Positions 7,757 through 15,738 of a stretch of DNA of 32,244 nt are shown here, one piece after another. The notes below the pieces were generated by a model. That model worked only from the letters and a program-made list of their open reading frames with translations. It was not told where the DNA came from and ran no database searches. Origin of the DNA: Candidatus Omnitrophota bacterium (GTDB taxonomy: Bacteria > Omnitrophota > Gorgyraeia > Duberdicusellales > 4484-171); assembly GCA_018818105.1 (NCBI GenBank), contig JAHISK010000143.1, positions 1 through 32,244 on the forward strand, in the 5' to 3' direction. The translations under genes were made by a program, and so were the position numbers. The stretch's first letter is position 1, and the number at the start of each line of letters is the position of its first letter.

Positions 7757-8827
7757 ATGATTAACATCAAAAAGCTACAGAAAGAATATCAAGATTTATC
7801 TCATCAATTATCTTCCCAAGAAACCTTAAACGATAGAGAAAAGTATCAGCAGTTAGCAAAGAGATTTTCTTTTTTGGAGAAGCTTCTTGCTTTGGCAGAA
7901 AAAAAAGAACAGCATTTGCGGGCGAAGAATCATCTTGAAAAAATGGTTTCGGATTCTAAAGAAGATGAAGATGTCAAGGGCTTGGCTCGCGAAGAGTTAA
8001 TCGTTTTAGAAGAAAACATAAAAAGGTTGGATGAAGATATTGAGAATAAAGTATTTGAAGAAAATTCTCCTCAGCGGGATATTATCATTGAGATCAGAGC
8101 CGCCTCGGGGGGGGAAGAATCTGCCCTTTTTTCTGCCAGTTTGTTTAAGATGTATTCTAAGTGTATAGAAAATAAAGGGTGGAAACAGGAAATATTAAGT
8201 TTCAATTCTACCGAAATCGGCGGGATTAAGGAAGCGATTTTTTCCGTAAAGGGGCAAGGCGCTTATAATTATCTTAAGTTTGAGAGTGGCGTTCACCGTG
8301 TTCAACGAGTGCCGGTTACTGAATCCGGTGGTCGAATTCATACCTCAACTGTGACAGTCGCGGTTTTAATAGAGCCGAAAGAAGTGGAACTTAAAATTAA
8401 TCCAGATGATTTAAAAATAGAGACTTGTCGAGCAAGCGGTGCCGGCGGTCAGCATGTTAATGTTACTGATTCTGCCGTGCGAATGCAGCATCTTCCTACA
8501 GGGATAGTAGTTACTTGTCAGGATGAACGGTCACAAATTAAAAATAGAGCTAAAGCATTGAGGGTTCTTAAAGCTCGGATTATGGAGAGGATGCAAAGAG
8601 AAGAAACAAATAAAATTACCGAAGCTAGACGGGGGCAAGTTGGTACGGGGGACAGAAGTGAAAAGATAAGGACTTATAATTTTCCTGAAAGGCGGGTAAC
8701 TGATCACCGTATAAATTTCACCTTTCATCGGTTGGAAGCTGTTTTGGAAGGAGATATTGATGAGTTTGTGAAAAGACTCCTTAAAGAAGAAAGACAGAAA
8801 ATATATGAGACTAAAGGGTTGGCTTGA
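7757..8827 (+). CDS. prfA: Peptide chain release factor 1
   Basis: This 356-residue class I release factor recognises UAA and UAG. The RF1-type anticodon tripeptide is P-x-T (PVT in [17 protein letters not shown]). The catalytic GGQ lies in [18 protein letters not shown], and the downstream basic region ([18 protein letters not shown]) is conserved. The N-terminal helical domain (1-100) and total length are typical. No Shine-Dalgarno precedes the ATG; instead it sits 6 bases after a class A repeat. The 3' end overlaps prmC by 23 bp, fitting coupled production of the factor and its methylase. Confidence 0.96.
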   Translation: MINIKKLQKEYQDLSHQLSSQETLNDREKYQQLAKRFSFLEKLLALAEKKEQHLRAKNHLEKMVSDSKEDEDVKGLAREELIVLEENIKRLDEDIENKVFEENSPQRDIIIEIRAASGGEESALFSASLFKMYSKCIENKGWKQEILSFNSTEIGGIKEAIFSVKGQGAYNYLKFESGVHRVQRVPVTESGGRIHTSTVTVAVLIEPKEVELKINPDDLKIETCRASGAGGQHVNVTDSAVRMQHLPTGIVVTCQDERSQIKNRAKALRVLKARIMERMQREETNKITEARRGQVGTGDRSEKIRTYNFPERRVTDHRINFTFHRLEAVLEGDIDEFVKRLLKEERQKIYETKGLA

Positions 8828-9629
8828 TTCAAACAGTCGTGTTTTTATGGCGAGGGATTTAAGGTATATTGTTAAGTCTTTTTTTCCCGCTTGCGGCCTA
8901 GGGTCTTTTTATGACAGCGGTTTTTTAAATAATGATAAGGTTCAATGTTTAGAAAATATAAAAAGGTTATATTTAGAAAAAATACCTCTTGCTTACATTT
9001 TGGGGAAGGAAGAGTTTTACGGGATAGAATTTAAAGTCAATCCTTCGGTGTTAGTTCCTAGAAAAGAAACAGAATTGATTGTTGAAGAAGCTTTAGATAT
9101 TATAGATAGAGATAACATTAAGTGTGTTTTAGATTTATGTTGCGGCAGCGCTAATATTGCTATAAGTATTAAAAAGGTGGCTTCTCAATGTCGAGATGTT
9201 TTTGCTTGCGACATAAGTGCGGCTGCTTTAGCGGTAGCTGGATGGAATGTCTGTTCTCATAAAGCAGATATTAAGTTGGTACGGTCTGACTTGTTATCTG
9301 GGTTTAGGTCTCAACAGTTCTCTATGATAGTTACCAACCCTCCTTATGTAGAGTCTAAAGCTATAGATAGTTCTTTACGCCATGAGCCCAGAGTCGCTTT
9401 AGATGGCGGGGTCGATGGGTTAGATATTATTAAAAAAGTATTATTACAGGCGCCTTTTTATTTAAAGAAAGACGGATATTTAGTAATGGAGATTGGGTAT
9501 AATCAGAAAGAAGCAGTTAATAGTTTGATTGAGCGCTTTGCGTGGTATAAAATAGTAAAGTGGATAAAAGATTACGATAATAACTGGAGAGGAATCATCT
9601 TGAAAAAGACCATAGACTATCGACCATAG
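8805..9629 (+). CDS. prmC: Release factor glutamine methyltransferase
   Basis: This 274-residue SAM-dependent enzyme N5-methylates the glutamine of the GGQ motif in release factors. The N-terminal helical substrate domain includes [13 protein letters not shown]. The Rossmann MTase domain has [13 protein letters not shown] (SAM binding) and the catalytic NPPY ([10 protein letters not shown], about residues 176-185). The ATG lies within the prfA 3' end. The last residues (KKTIDYRP) are encoded by the left arm of the class A repeat at 9608-9712, which also supplies the stop codon, so the natural C-terminus has been replaced or extended by repeat sequence. The catalytic domain is otherwise complete. 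Confidence 0.93.
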   Translation: MRLKGWLDSNSRVFMARDLRYIVKSFFPACGLGSFYDSGFLNNDKVQCLENIKRLYLEKIPLAYILGKEEFYGIEFKVNPSVLVPRKETELIVEEALDIIDRDNIKCVLDLCCGSANIAISIKKVASQCRDVFACDISAAALAVAGWNVCSHKADIKLVRSDLLSGFRSQQFSMIVTNPPYVESKAIDSSLRHEPRVALDGGVDGLDIIKKVLLQAPFYLKKDGYLVMEIGYNQKEAVNSLIERFAWYKIVKWIKDYDNNWRGIILKKTIDYRP

Positions 9630-9712
9630 ACTATCGACCAAAATTTTCCAGAGGAAAATTTTGAACGAAAAAAAGGTTTTCAATCTATGGTCGATAGTCT
9701 ATGGTCTATGGT
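9608..9712 (+). repeat. Heptad inverted repeat, class A, overlapping the prmC 3' end
   Basis: The left arm at 9608-9640 alternates GACCATA and GACTATC. The right arm, 9681-9712, carries TCTATGG, TCGATAG, TCTATGG, TCTATGG. A stretch of 23 bases of the right arm (9684-9706) is perfectly complementary to the left arm. Inside is a perfect 11-bp hairpin, CAAAATTTTCC-AGA-GGAAAATTTTG (9639-9663). The element provides the last codons and stop of prmC and ends 8 bp before the murA ATG. Confidence 0.9.
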
Positions 9713-9720
9713 TTGATAGC

Positions 9721-10989
9721 ATGGATAAATTTATAATTCATAAATCATCATTAAAAGGCACAGTTAAAATTAGCGGCTCTAAGAATGCTTCTCTGCCTAT
9801 TATGGCGGCAACGCTTCTTACCGATGAAGAGTGTGTGATTAAAAATGTTCCCGATCTTATGGATATTCGCACAATGATAAAAATTTTAGAAGTTTTAGGT
9901 AAAGAAATAAAGTTTCAAAGAAACGTTTTAATTGTAAAAGCAAAAAAAAGAACTTCCGGAAAGGAGTATGTAGCGCCCTATAAGTTAGTTAGAACTATGC
10001 GTGCTTCATTTTGTTGTTTAGGGCCACTTCTGGCGAAGAGGAAGAAAGCGAGTGTCGCTTTCCCTGGGGGGTGTGTTATTGGTGTGCGCCCGGTTGATTT
10101 GCATCTTAAAGGGTTAAGGGAATTAGGCGCGAGCATTGTTGTTGAAAAAGGGTATTGTGTAGCTACGACAAAGGGGTTAATAGGCAAACACATTTATTTG
10201 GGAGGAGCTTTTGGGTCAAGCGTTCTTGCTACCGCTAATATTGTTATGGCCGCGGTTTTAGCGCGAGGAGTAACTTTAATTGAGCATGCTGCTTGTGAAC
10301 CGGAAATAGAAAGTTTAGTTTTTGTTTTAAAAAAGATGGGGGCGCAAGTAGAGGGTCAAGGTACCCCTTTAATTAAGGTCTTAGGCGTTAAGGTGTTAGG
10401 CGGCGTTACTGTTGAGATTATTCCCGATAGAATTGAAGCCGGCACGTTTATCGCGGCAAGTTTGGCAACTAATTCACCGTTATGTATTGAGGATATTAAT
10501 CCTTGGCATCTTACTTCGGTAATTGAAACTGCAAGAGGAATGGGGGCTCAGTGCGTTGTGGGGGAATCTTCTATTTCTGTGAATCCTGGAGGAGCAATGA
10601 AATCTGTGAATTTAACAACGTTACCTTATCCAGGATTTCCTACCGATTTACAGGCGCAGTTCATGGTGTGTCTGTGTTTAGCAGAAGGAATTTCTTTAAT
10701 TACGGAAAAAATATATCCTGATAGATTTATGCATGTCGCGGAAATTAATCGAATGGGTGCTTGTGTTAGGAGGAATGGTCCCTATTCTATCATAGAAGGA
10801 AGAGATAAGTTGTATGGCGCGGAAGTTATGGCTTCTGATTTAAGGGCTTCGGCGGCGTTAGTTATAGCAGCCTTAGCGGCTCAAGGTAAAACTCAAGTTT
10901 TAAGAGTGTATCATATTGATAGAGGATATGATAAAATTGAAGATAAATTGAGGAAGTTGGGAGCGAAGATAAAGAGAGTGAAACAGTAA
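9721..10989 (+). CDS. murA: UDP-N-acetylglucosamine 1-carboxyvinyltransferase
   Basis: This 422-residue enzyme transfers enolpyruvate from PEP to UDP-GlcNAc, the first committed step of peptidoglycan synthesis. The N-terminal GTVKISGSKNASLPIMAATLL motif is typical. The catalytic cysteine is present in PGGCVIGVRPVDLHL, which predicts fosfomycin sensitivity by family knowledge. Inverted alpha/beta domains span the rest (IPDRIEAGTFIAA, PYPGFPTDLQAQF, DLRASAALVIAAL). The ATG at 9721 is chosen because it gives the standard N-terminus. An upstream in-frame TTG at 9661 would add 20 residues (including LWSIVYGLW) that are simply the translated repeat. No Shine-Dalgarno precedes the ATG. Confidence 0.95.
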   Translation: MDKFIIHKSSLKGTVKISGSKNASLPIMAATLLTDEECVIKNVPDLMDIRTMIKILEVLGKEIKFQRNVLIVKAKKRTSGKEYVAPYKLVRTMRASFCCLGPLLAKRKKASVAFPGGCVIGVRPVDLHLKGLRELGASIVVEKGYCVATTKGLIGKHIYLGGAFGSSVLATANIVMAAVLARGVTLIEHAACEPEIESLVFVLKKMGAQVEGQGTPLIKVLGVKVLGGVTVEIIPDRIEAGTFIAASLATNSPLCIEDINPWHLTSVIETARGMGAQCVVGESSISVNPGGAMKSVNLTTLPYPGFPTDLQAQFMVCLCLAEGISLITEKIYPDRFMHVAEINRMGACVRRNGPYSIIEGRDKLYGAEVMASDLRASAALVIAALAAQGKTQVLRVYHIDRGYDKIEDKLRKLGAKIKRVKQ

Positions 10990-10991
10990 TA

Positions 10992-11218
10992 TAGACTATC
11001 GACCATTGACCATCGACCATCGACTATTGACCATCGACTATCGACCATTGACCATCGACTATTGACTAAAGATGAGAGATTATAAAAATATAAAAGTTTA
11101 TCAATTTGCAGATAATTTAGCTGTAGAAATTTATAAAGTAACTAAGGGGGGGTCTGTTGGTATTTACGGTTTAAAGTTTTTTTAAGGTCTATGGACTATG
11201 GTCTATAGTCTATGGTCT
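10992..11218 (+). mobile_element. Class A heptad element enclosing a four-helix-bundle ORF remnant
   Basis: The left arm, 10992-11068, is eleven consecutive heptads: TAGACTA, TCGACCA, TTGACCA, TCGACCA, TCGACTA, TTGACCA, TCGACTA, TCGACCA, TTGACCA, TCGACTA, TTGACTA. The right arm at 11186-11218 is the inverse type (TCTATGG, ACTATGG, TCTATAG, TCTATGG). Instead of the usual short A+T palindrome the spacer holds a truncated S23/IVP-like reading frame. The whole lies between murA and trpG, ending 7 bp before the trpG ATG. Calling it a mobile element is inference from repeat structure, cargo and dispersal of related copies. Confidence 0.6.
11072..11185 (+). pseudogene. Truncated four-helix-bundle (23S rRNA IVP/S23-like) protein
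   Basis: An ATG frame of 37 residues begins MRDYKNIKVYQFADNLAVEIYKVTK and continues to IYGLKFF before TAA. The start closely follows the N-terminal helix of the four-helix-bundle family originally described from 23S rRNA intervening sequences, where a tyrosine-gly-leu (YGL) typically opens helix 2. Full-length members are about 115-130 residues, so roughly two thirds are missing. The frame is precisely bracketed by the two arms of a class A repeat (3 bp from the left arm, adjacent to the right). No Shine-Dalgarno is present. It is probably a non-functional remnant. Confidence 0.65.
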
Positions 11219-11225
11219 GATTATT

Positions 11226-11789
11226 ATGGTTTTAGTAATCGATAATTACGATTCATTTACTTATAATTTGGTGCAGTATTTGCGGGAGTTGGGCGCGGAT
11301 ACTGATACTTATCGTAATGACAAATTGACTATTTTCCAGATTAAGAAATTGAAGATAGACAGAATCGTTATATCTCCCGGTCCAGGAAGACCTAAAGATG
11401 CTGGCATAAGTTGTCAAGTGATTAAGTCGTTTTATAAAGAAATACCGATTTTGGGAGTTTGTTTGGGGCATCAGTGTATAGGTGAGGTGTTTGGCGCGCG
11501 AATAATAAAAGCTAGTGAGATTATGCATGGAAAAACGTCTTTAATCTATCATGATAATAAAGATATCTTTGAAGGCATCAAGAATCCTTTTATCGCGACG
11601 AGGTATCACTCATTGGTAATAGATAGGCAAACGGTACCTTCAAATTTATCTATTACAGCTCATACTGAGAATGATATAATAATGGGAATAAAAGAAAAAG
11701 ATTATCCTTTATATGGGGTGCAGTTTCATCCCGAATCTATTTTGACAGAGGAAGGAAAAAATATTTTAAAGAATTTTTTAAATATATGA
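11226..11789 (+). CDS. trpG: Anthranilate synthase component II (glutamine amidotransferase)
   Basis: This 187-residue class I amidotransferase releases ammonia from glutamine for anthranilate synthase. Motifs are the N-terminal DNYDSFTYNLVQYL, the oxyanion strand SPGPGRP, the catalytic Cys in GVCLGHQ, and the His-Glu pair in QFHPESILTEEGK. Stand-alone proteins of this type can also serve as PabA for folate. The partner synthase subunit trpE is not in the window. The ATG follows a class A repeat by 7 bp with no Shine-Dalgarno. The stop overlaps the trpD start by 4 bp (ATGA), indicating translational coupling. Confidence 0.92.
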   Translation: MVLVIDNYDSFTYNLVQYLRELGADTDTYRNDKLTIFQIKKLKIDRIVISPGPGRPKDAGISCQVIKSFYKEIPILGVCLGHQCIGEVFGARIIKASEIMHGKTSLIYHDNKDIFEGIKNPFIATRYHSLVIDRQTVPSNLSITAHTENDIIMGIKEKDYPLYGVQFHPESILTEEGKNILKNFLNI

Positions 11790-12832
11790 TTAAAGAAGCA
11801 ATATGTAAATTAACTCAGCGTGATGACCTTAGTTTCAAAGAAACTAAAGTTGTGTTTGAAGAGATTTTTGGGCATAAAACAACTCCTTCTCAGATTGCCG
11901 CGTTCCTGGTGGCTTTAAAAATGAAAGGAGAAACAGAAGAAGAAATTTTTGCTGCCGCGTCCGTTGTTCGCCAGTACGCGAAAAAGGTGAAAGTTAGGCA
12001 GGATTTTATGGGTATTGAGGATGTGGGTGAACCTATTTTTGATACTTGTGGAACAGGAGGGTCGGGTACCAATAAATTTAATATTTCTACCGCGGTAGCT
12101 TTTATTGTCGCGGCGGCGGGGATAACGATGGCTAAGCATGGGAATCGTGCTATGTCTTCAAGTTGCGGTAGCGCCGATGTGTTAGAAACATTGGGCATAA
12201 AAATAGATGCTTCTCCTTCTTTTATGGAGGAAGCGCTTAAAAATGTAGGTGTAAGTTTTCTATACGCGCCGTTGTATCATCCCGCTTTAGGTGAAGTAGC
12301 TGCTGTTAGAAGTCAAATTGCTGTTCGGACTATATTTAATATTTTAGGACCGTTGTGTAATCCTGCTTCAGCAAATTATCAGCTTCTGGGCGTGTATAAA
12401 TCGGAGTTGGTGACGGTTATTAGCAGGGTATTGCGAAAATTAGGAGTAAAGAGAGCGTTTGTTGTGTATGGTAAAGATTTAAAAGATGAAGTTTCTCTTA
12501 CTGGGCCTACGCGGGTAGCGTTTGTAAATAATAAAAAAATAGTAAATTTCACTTTAAATCCTTCAGATTTCGGGCTCAAAAAAATTACGTTAGCGTCGAT
12601 AAAGGTTAAAAACGCGAAAGCAAGCGCCAAAGTTATAAAAGAAGTTTTAGATGGGAAAAAAGGATCAGGACGAGATATTGTTTTAGCTAATGCCAGTTGT
12701 TGCTTTTATATTTTAGGAAGGGTTAATGATTTTAAGGCAGGCGTAAAGTTAGCAGCTCAATTGATTGATACCGGTGAGGCTAAAAGTAAACTGACAGAGT
12801 TCAAAAAGTTTTTAAGGAATAATTTAGGGTGA
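11786..12832 (+). CDS. trpD: Anthranilate phosphoribosyltransferase
   Basis: This 348-residue enzyme joins anthranilate to PRPP. It has the N-terminal helical domain and the glycine-rich PRPP loop DTCGTGGSGTNKFNIST (about residues 89-105). KHGNRAMSSSCGSADVLE and the R-x-I-FNILGPLCNPA stretch are also conserved. Length matches the family. It is coupled to trpG by a 4-bp overlap and followed by trpC after a 4-bp gap, so the three form a compact operon segment. Confidence 0.95.
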   Translation: MIKEAICKLTQRDDLSFKETKVVFEEIFGHKTTPSQIAAFLVALKMKGETEEEIFAAASVVRQYAKKVKVRQDFMGIEDVGEPIFDTCGTGGSGTNKFNISTAVAFIVAAAGITMAKHGNRAMSSSCGSADVLETLGIKIDASPSFMEEALKNVGVSFLYAPLYHPALGEVAAVRSQIAVRTIFNILGPLCNPASANYQLLGVYKSELVTVISRVLRKLGVKRAFVVYGKDLKDEVSLTGPTRVAFVNNKKIVNFTLNPSDFGLKKITLASIKVKNAKASAKVIKEVLDGKKGSGRDIVLANASCCFYILGRVNDFKAGVKLAAQLIDTGEAKSKLTEFKKFLRNNLG

Positions 12833-12836
12833 AGTA

Positions 12837-13616
12837 ATGAATAAAATATTATCGGTAATTATAGAATCACAAAAGAAAAAGATTGAGGTGTTAAAAAAGA
12901 ATGAGGCAGAGTTGAGGTCTTTAGCTAAGACCGCATCGACGCCAAATTCGTTTAAAAAAGCGATAAAAAGAGATGGTAAGATTTCTTTGATAGGAGAGGT
13001 GAAAAAAGCTTCGCCGTCGGCGGGAGTATTGCGTAAAGATTTTTCTCCTACGGATATTGCTAAACAGTTTGAAAAATCAAAAGTAAACGCGGTCTCGGTG
13101 GTTACAGAAGAGGAGTTTTTTTTAGGAAAGATTAATTATATTGAGGATATTAAGAAGGCAATAGATTTGCCAGTTTTACGTAAAGATTTTATTTTAGAAG
13201 AAGTTCAGGTGTTAGAGTCTAGAGCTGTTGGTGCTGACGCTATTCTTTTAATTATGCGTATATTGGATGAGGTTAAGTTTGGCCAGTTGTATGCTTTAAG
13301 TAAAGATTTAGGCATGGATGTGTTGGTAGAGGTTCATACTGAAAAAGAGTTAAGAAAAGTGTTGAAAACTGGCGTTGAAATCATAGGGATAAATAACCGT
13401 AATTTACATACTTTAAGAGTCGATTTGATGCAGACTCAGAAGTTAATACCTTTTTTGCCTTCTGATGTTATAAGGGTTAGCGAGAGTGGAATAAATTCGG
13501 TGAAAGATGTTTTGTTGCTTAAGGGGCTAGGGGTAGACGCGGTGTTAGTGGGTGAGTCCTTAATGAAAGCTGAAAGTATTGAAGATAAGATAAAAGAGTT
13601 GCATATAGACGCGTAA
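12837..13616 (+). CDS. trpC: Indole-3-glycerol-phosphate synthase
   Basis: This 259-residue (beta/alpha)8 enzyme closes the indole ring from CdRP. Conserved pieces include the catalytic-lysine strand LIGEVKKASPSAGVL, the VLRKDFILEEVQVLESRAVGADAILLI segment, GINNRNLHTLRVDL and the phosphate-binding SESGINS...VLVGESLM end. It is monofunctional; the isomerase is the separate trpF downstream. A weak AGGGTGA lies before the ATG. The 160-bp gap to trpF holds a class C repeat. Confidence 0.95.
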   Translation: MNKILSVIIESQKKKIEVLKKNEAELRSLAKTASTPNSFKKAIKRDGKISLIGEVKKASPSAGVLRKDFSPTDIAKQFEKSKVNAVSVVTEEEFFLGKINYIEDIKKAIDLPVLRKDFILEEVQVLESRAVGADAILLIMRILDEVKFGQLYALSKDLGMDVLVEVHTEKELRKVLKTGVEIIGINNRNLHTLRVDLMQTQKLIPFLPSDVIRVSESGINSVKDVLLLKGLGVDAVLVGESLMKAESIEDKIKELHIDA

Positions 13617-13635
13617 AAGAAGGGTTAAGGGTATG

Positions 13636-13733
13636 CATTTTAAATTTACCAATTAACATTTTAAAATTAGCATTTGGAAGAATTAATATTTGGAAATTTA
13701 AATTGCTAAGTGGTAAATGGTAAATTTAAAATG
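13636..13733 (+). repeat. Heptad inverted repeat, class C (GGTAAAT type)
   Basis: The left arm (13636-13677) contains units ATTTACC, AATTAAC, ATTTTAA, AATTAGC. The right arm (13700-13733) ends GGTAAAT, GGTAAAT, TTAAAAT. GGTAAATTTAAAATG has a perfect 15-base complement in the left arm. It lies between trpC and trpF. The 17 bases that follow at about 13741 (GGTCAAG, GAACAAG) are also heptad-like. Confidence 0.8.
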
Positions 13734-13779
13734 ATAGCATGGGTCAAGGAACAAGGAATATAGAGGAGAAAAGATATAA

Positions 13780-14409
13780 ATGGTTAAGGTAAAGATTTGT
13801 GGGATTACTAATTTGGATGACGCCCTGTTTTGTTCAAGACAGGGGGCTGACGCGGTAGGGTTTATTTTTACCCCGGCAAGCCCGCGATGTATAAAAGTAA
13901 AAGATGCCAGCAGAATATCTGGACTTATGGGGCCTTTTATAACTAAAGTTGGTGTTTTTCTTGATGAAAAAAAAGATAATGTTTTAGCCGCGGCTAGAAC
14001 CGTCGGTTTAGATGTTTTGCAGTTTCATGGGGCGGAAAGTCCGGCGTATTGCGGGGCGTTTCAGCCGGAATTTAAAGTGATAAAAGTTTTATTTGATCGA
14101 GATAGGCCGTTTAAGAAAACAGTTTGTAAGTATAAAGGGGTAGATGCTTTTTTATTTGATGTTAAATTAGAGGATAAAAGGAAAGGGGTAAGTAGTTTGT
14201 CAAAGGTAGCCTTAGAAGAAGTTTCACGGTTAATAAAAGAAGACCATAGAGTAATTATTTCCGGAGGACTTAGGTCAAATAATGTTTTAAAGGTAAAAAG
14301 GTTAAACCCTTATGCCGTAGATGTTGCTAGTGGAGTTGAAAGTCGCGTAGGCAAGAAGGATAAAAAATTGGTTCGCGAATTCATAGGAAAGACAAAAGAT
14401 TTATTGTAG
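13780..14409 (+). CDS. trpF: Phosphoribosylanthranilate isomerase
   Basis: This 209-residue (beta/alpha)8 isomerase converts PRA to CdRP. Family motifs are [13 protein letters not shown] with the catalytic cysteine, GADAVGFIF, the LQFHG strand, LFDVKLED with the catalytic aspartate, and IISGGL plus VDVASGVES for phosphate binding. Unlike many class C neighbours it has a Shine-Dalgarno (GAGGAG about 10 bases before the ATG). It is followed by trpB after a short hairpin spacer. Confidence 0.94.
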   Translation: MVKVKICGITNLDDALFCSRQGADAVGFIFTPASPRCIKVKDASRISGLMGPFITKVGVFLDEKKDNVLAAARTVGLDVLQFHGAESPAYCGAFQPEFKVIKVLFDRDRPFKKTVCKYKGVDAFLFDVKLEDKRKGVSSLSKVALEEVSRLIKEDHRVIISGGLRSNNVLKVKRLNPYAVDVASGVESRVGKKDKKLVREFIGKTKDLL

Positions 14410-14410
14410 G

Positions 14411-14429
14411 GGCAGGTTCATAACCTGCC
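14411..14429 (+). repeat. Perfect hairpin between trpF and trpB
   Basis: GGCAGGTT-CAT-AACCTGCC forms an 8-bp stem with a 3-base loop, immediately after the trpF stop and followed by TTTTAAAA. It could be a weak attenuator or terminator before trpB. The short GC-rich palindrome is also of a kind found dispersed in many bacterial genomes, so a repeat origin is equally likely. Confidence 0.55.
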
Positions 14430-14446
14430 TTTTAAAAGGAAAGAAT

Positions 14447-15682
14447 ATGAAAGTTCCAAATAAAAGAGGTTATTTTGGCCAATTTGGCGGTAAATTTATT
14501 CCTGAAACGTTGACTTGTTGCTTACAGGAGTTAGAAGATACCTACAAAAAAGTAAAGAATGATAAAAAGTTTAATGAAGAGGTGGCATATTATCTTAAGG
14601 AATATGCCGGGAGACCAACATCTCTTTACTTCGCGGATAATTTAAGTAAGCTTTTAGGAATGAAGGTTTATTTGAAAAGAGAAGATCTTCTTCATACCGG
14701 TGCTCATAAAATTAATAACGCGATAGGGCAGATTTTGTTGGCTAAATTTATGGGCAAGAAACGGATTATTGCTGAAACAGGAGCTGGGCAGCACGGGGTT
14801 GCTGTTGCTACTGTGGCTAGCCTTTTTGGATATCCGTGCGAGGTTTATATGGGGGAAGAAGATATTCGGCGTCAGCGGATGAATGTTTTTCGAATGAAGA
14901 TTTTAGGGGCGAGGGTTATTCCTGTTAAAAGCGGTTCGCGAACATTGAAGGATGCTTGTTCCCAAGCTATAAGAGATTGGGTTACTAATGTAGGTGATAC
15001 TTATTATCTTATAGGGTCAACTGTAGGCCCGTATCCATATCCTTTAATTGTGAGAGATTTTCAAGCTGTTATTGGGCAAGAATCTAGAAGGCAGATTTTA
15101 AAAAAAGAGGGCAGGCTCCCTGATTATTTAGTTGCCTGTGTAGGTGGAGGAAGTAATTCTTTAGGTTTGTTTTATCCTTTTTTTAACGATAAAGGGGTTA
15201 AGTTTATTGGTGTCGAAGCTGGTGGATTTGGGTTGAGTGGTTTTAACGCTGCTTCGCTTATTAAAGGAAGAGTGGGCGTGTTGCATGGAGCAAAATCGTA
15301 TGTGCTGCAGGATAAGTTTGGTCAAATCAAAAATGCCCATTCTATTGCCGCGGGTCTGGATTATCCCGCGGTTGGTCCAGAACATGCTTTTTATAAGTCA
15401 ATGAACCGCGCGCGGTATACGGCAGTAACGGATAAATGCGCTATCAAAGGGTTTAATTTGCTTAGCCAAGTTGAAGGCATAATCCCCGCTCTTGAGTCGT
15501 CGCATGCGGTGTATTATCTTAAGAAGTTAGCCAAGAAAGCAGCCGGCAAGATAGTTTTAGTTTGCCTTTCCGGTAGAGGTGATAAAGATTTAGAAATTGT
15601 GCAGGAATATATAAACAAAAGGGCCAAGGGTCAGGGGGCAAGGGGCAAGGGAAATAGAGAGAAGAAAGGAGAGAGGAGATAG
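14447..15682 (+). CDS. trpB: Tryptophan synthase beta chain
   Basis: This 411-residue PLP enzyme condenses indole with serine. The PLP lysine lies in [13 protein letters not shown]. The glycine-rich phosphate loop is [14 protein letters not shown], and [10 protein letters not shown] is conserved. The start [17 protein letters not shown] is canonical for TrpB1. The last 20 or so residues (from [11 protein letters not shown]) are an extension encoded by a tandem heptad array (GGGCAAG type, 15621-15651) running into A/G-rich sequence; normal TrpB ends near EYINKR. An AAGGAAAG precedes the ATG. TrpA follows after 56 bp. Confidence 0.95.
   Translation: MKVPNKRGYFGQFGGKFIPETLTCCLQELEDTYKKVKNDKKFNEEVAYYLKEYAGRPTSLYFADNLSKLLGMKVYLKREDLLHTGAHKINNAIGQILLAKFMGKKRIIAETGAGQHGVAVATVASLFGYPCEVYMGEEDIRRQRMNVFRMKILGARVIPVKSGSRTLKDACSQAIRDWVTNVGDTYYLIGSTVGPYPYPLIVRDFQAVIGQESRRQILKKEGRLPDYLVACVGGGSNSLGLFYPFFNDKGVKFIGVEAGGFGLSGFNAASLIKGRVGVLHGAKSYVLQDKFGQIKNAHSIAAGLDYPAVGPEHAFYKSMNRARYTAVTDKCAIKGFNLLSQVEGIIPALESSHAVYYLKKLAKKAAGKIVLVCLSGRGDKDLEIVQEYINKRAKGQGARGKGNREKKGERR
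15621..15651 (+). repeat. One-armed heptad array, class G (GGGCAAG type), inside trpB
   Basis: Tandem units GGCCAAG, GGTCAGG, GGGCAAG, GGGCAAG lie in the 3' end of trpB and are translated as the C-terminal tail. No complementary arm is visible downstream. Confidence 0.65.
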
Positions 15683-15738
15683 GCGAAAGAAAAGAAGTAG
15701 GGGATATTTCTAAGGGCTGTTCGATAAAAATAAAAAAT

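Noticed and set aside
9661-9720. In-frame TTG start giving MurA a 20-residue N-terminal extension
   Set aside because: The extra residues (with LWSIVYGLW) are the translated right arm of a class A repeat, and MurA homology begins at the ATG at 9721.
10992-11068. CRISPR-like or protein-coding reading of the eleven heptads
   Set aside because: Units are only 7 bp with no unique spacers, and any translation merely repeats a short peptide cycle.
11186-11225. Trp leader peptide, T-box or attenuator before trpG
   Set aside because: The upstream region is the class A repeat and the four-helix-bundle remnant; no run of Trp codons, T-box sequence or terminator/antiterminator pair is seen.
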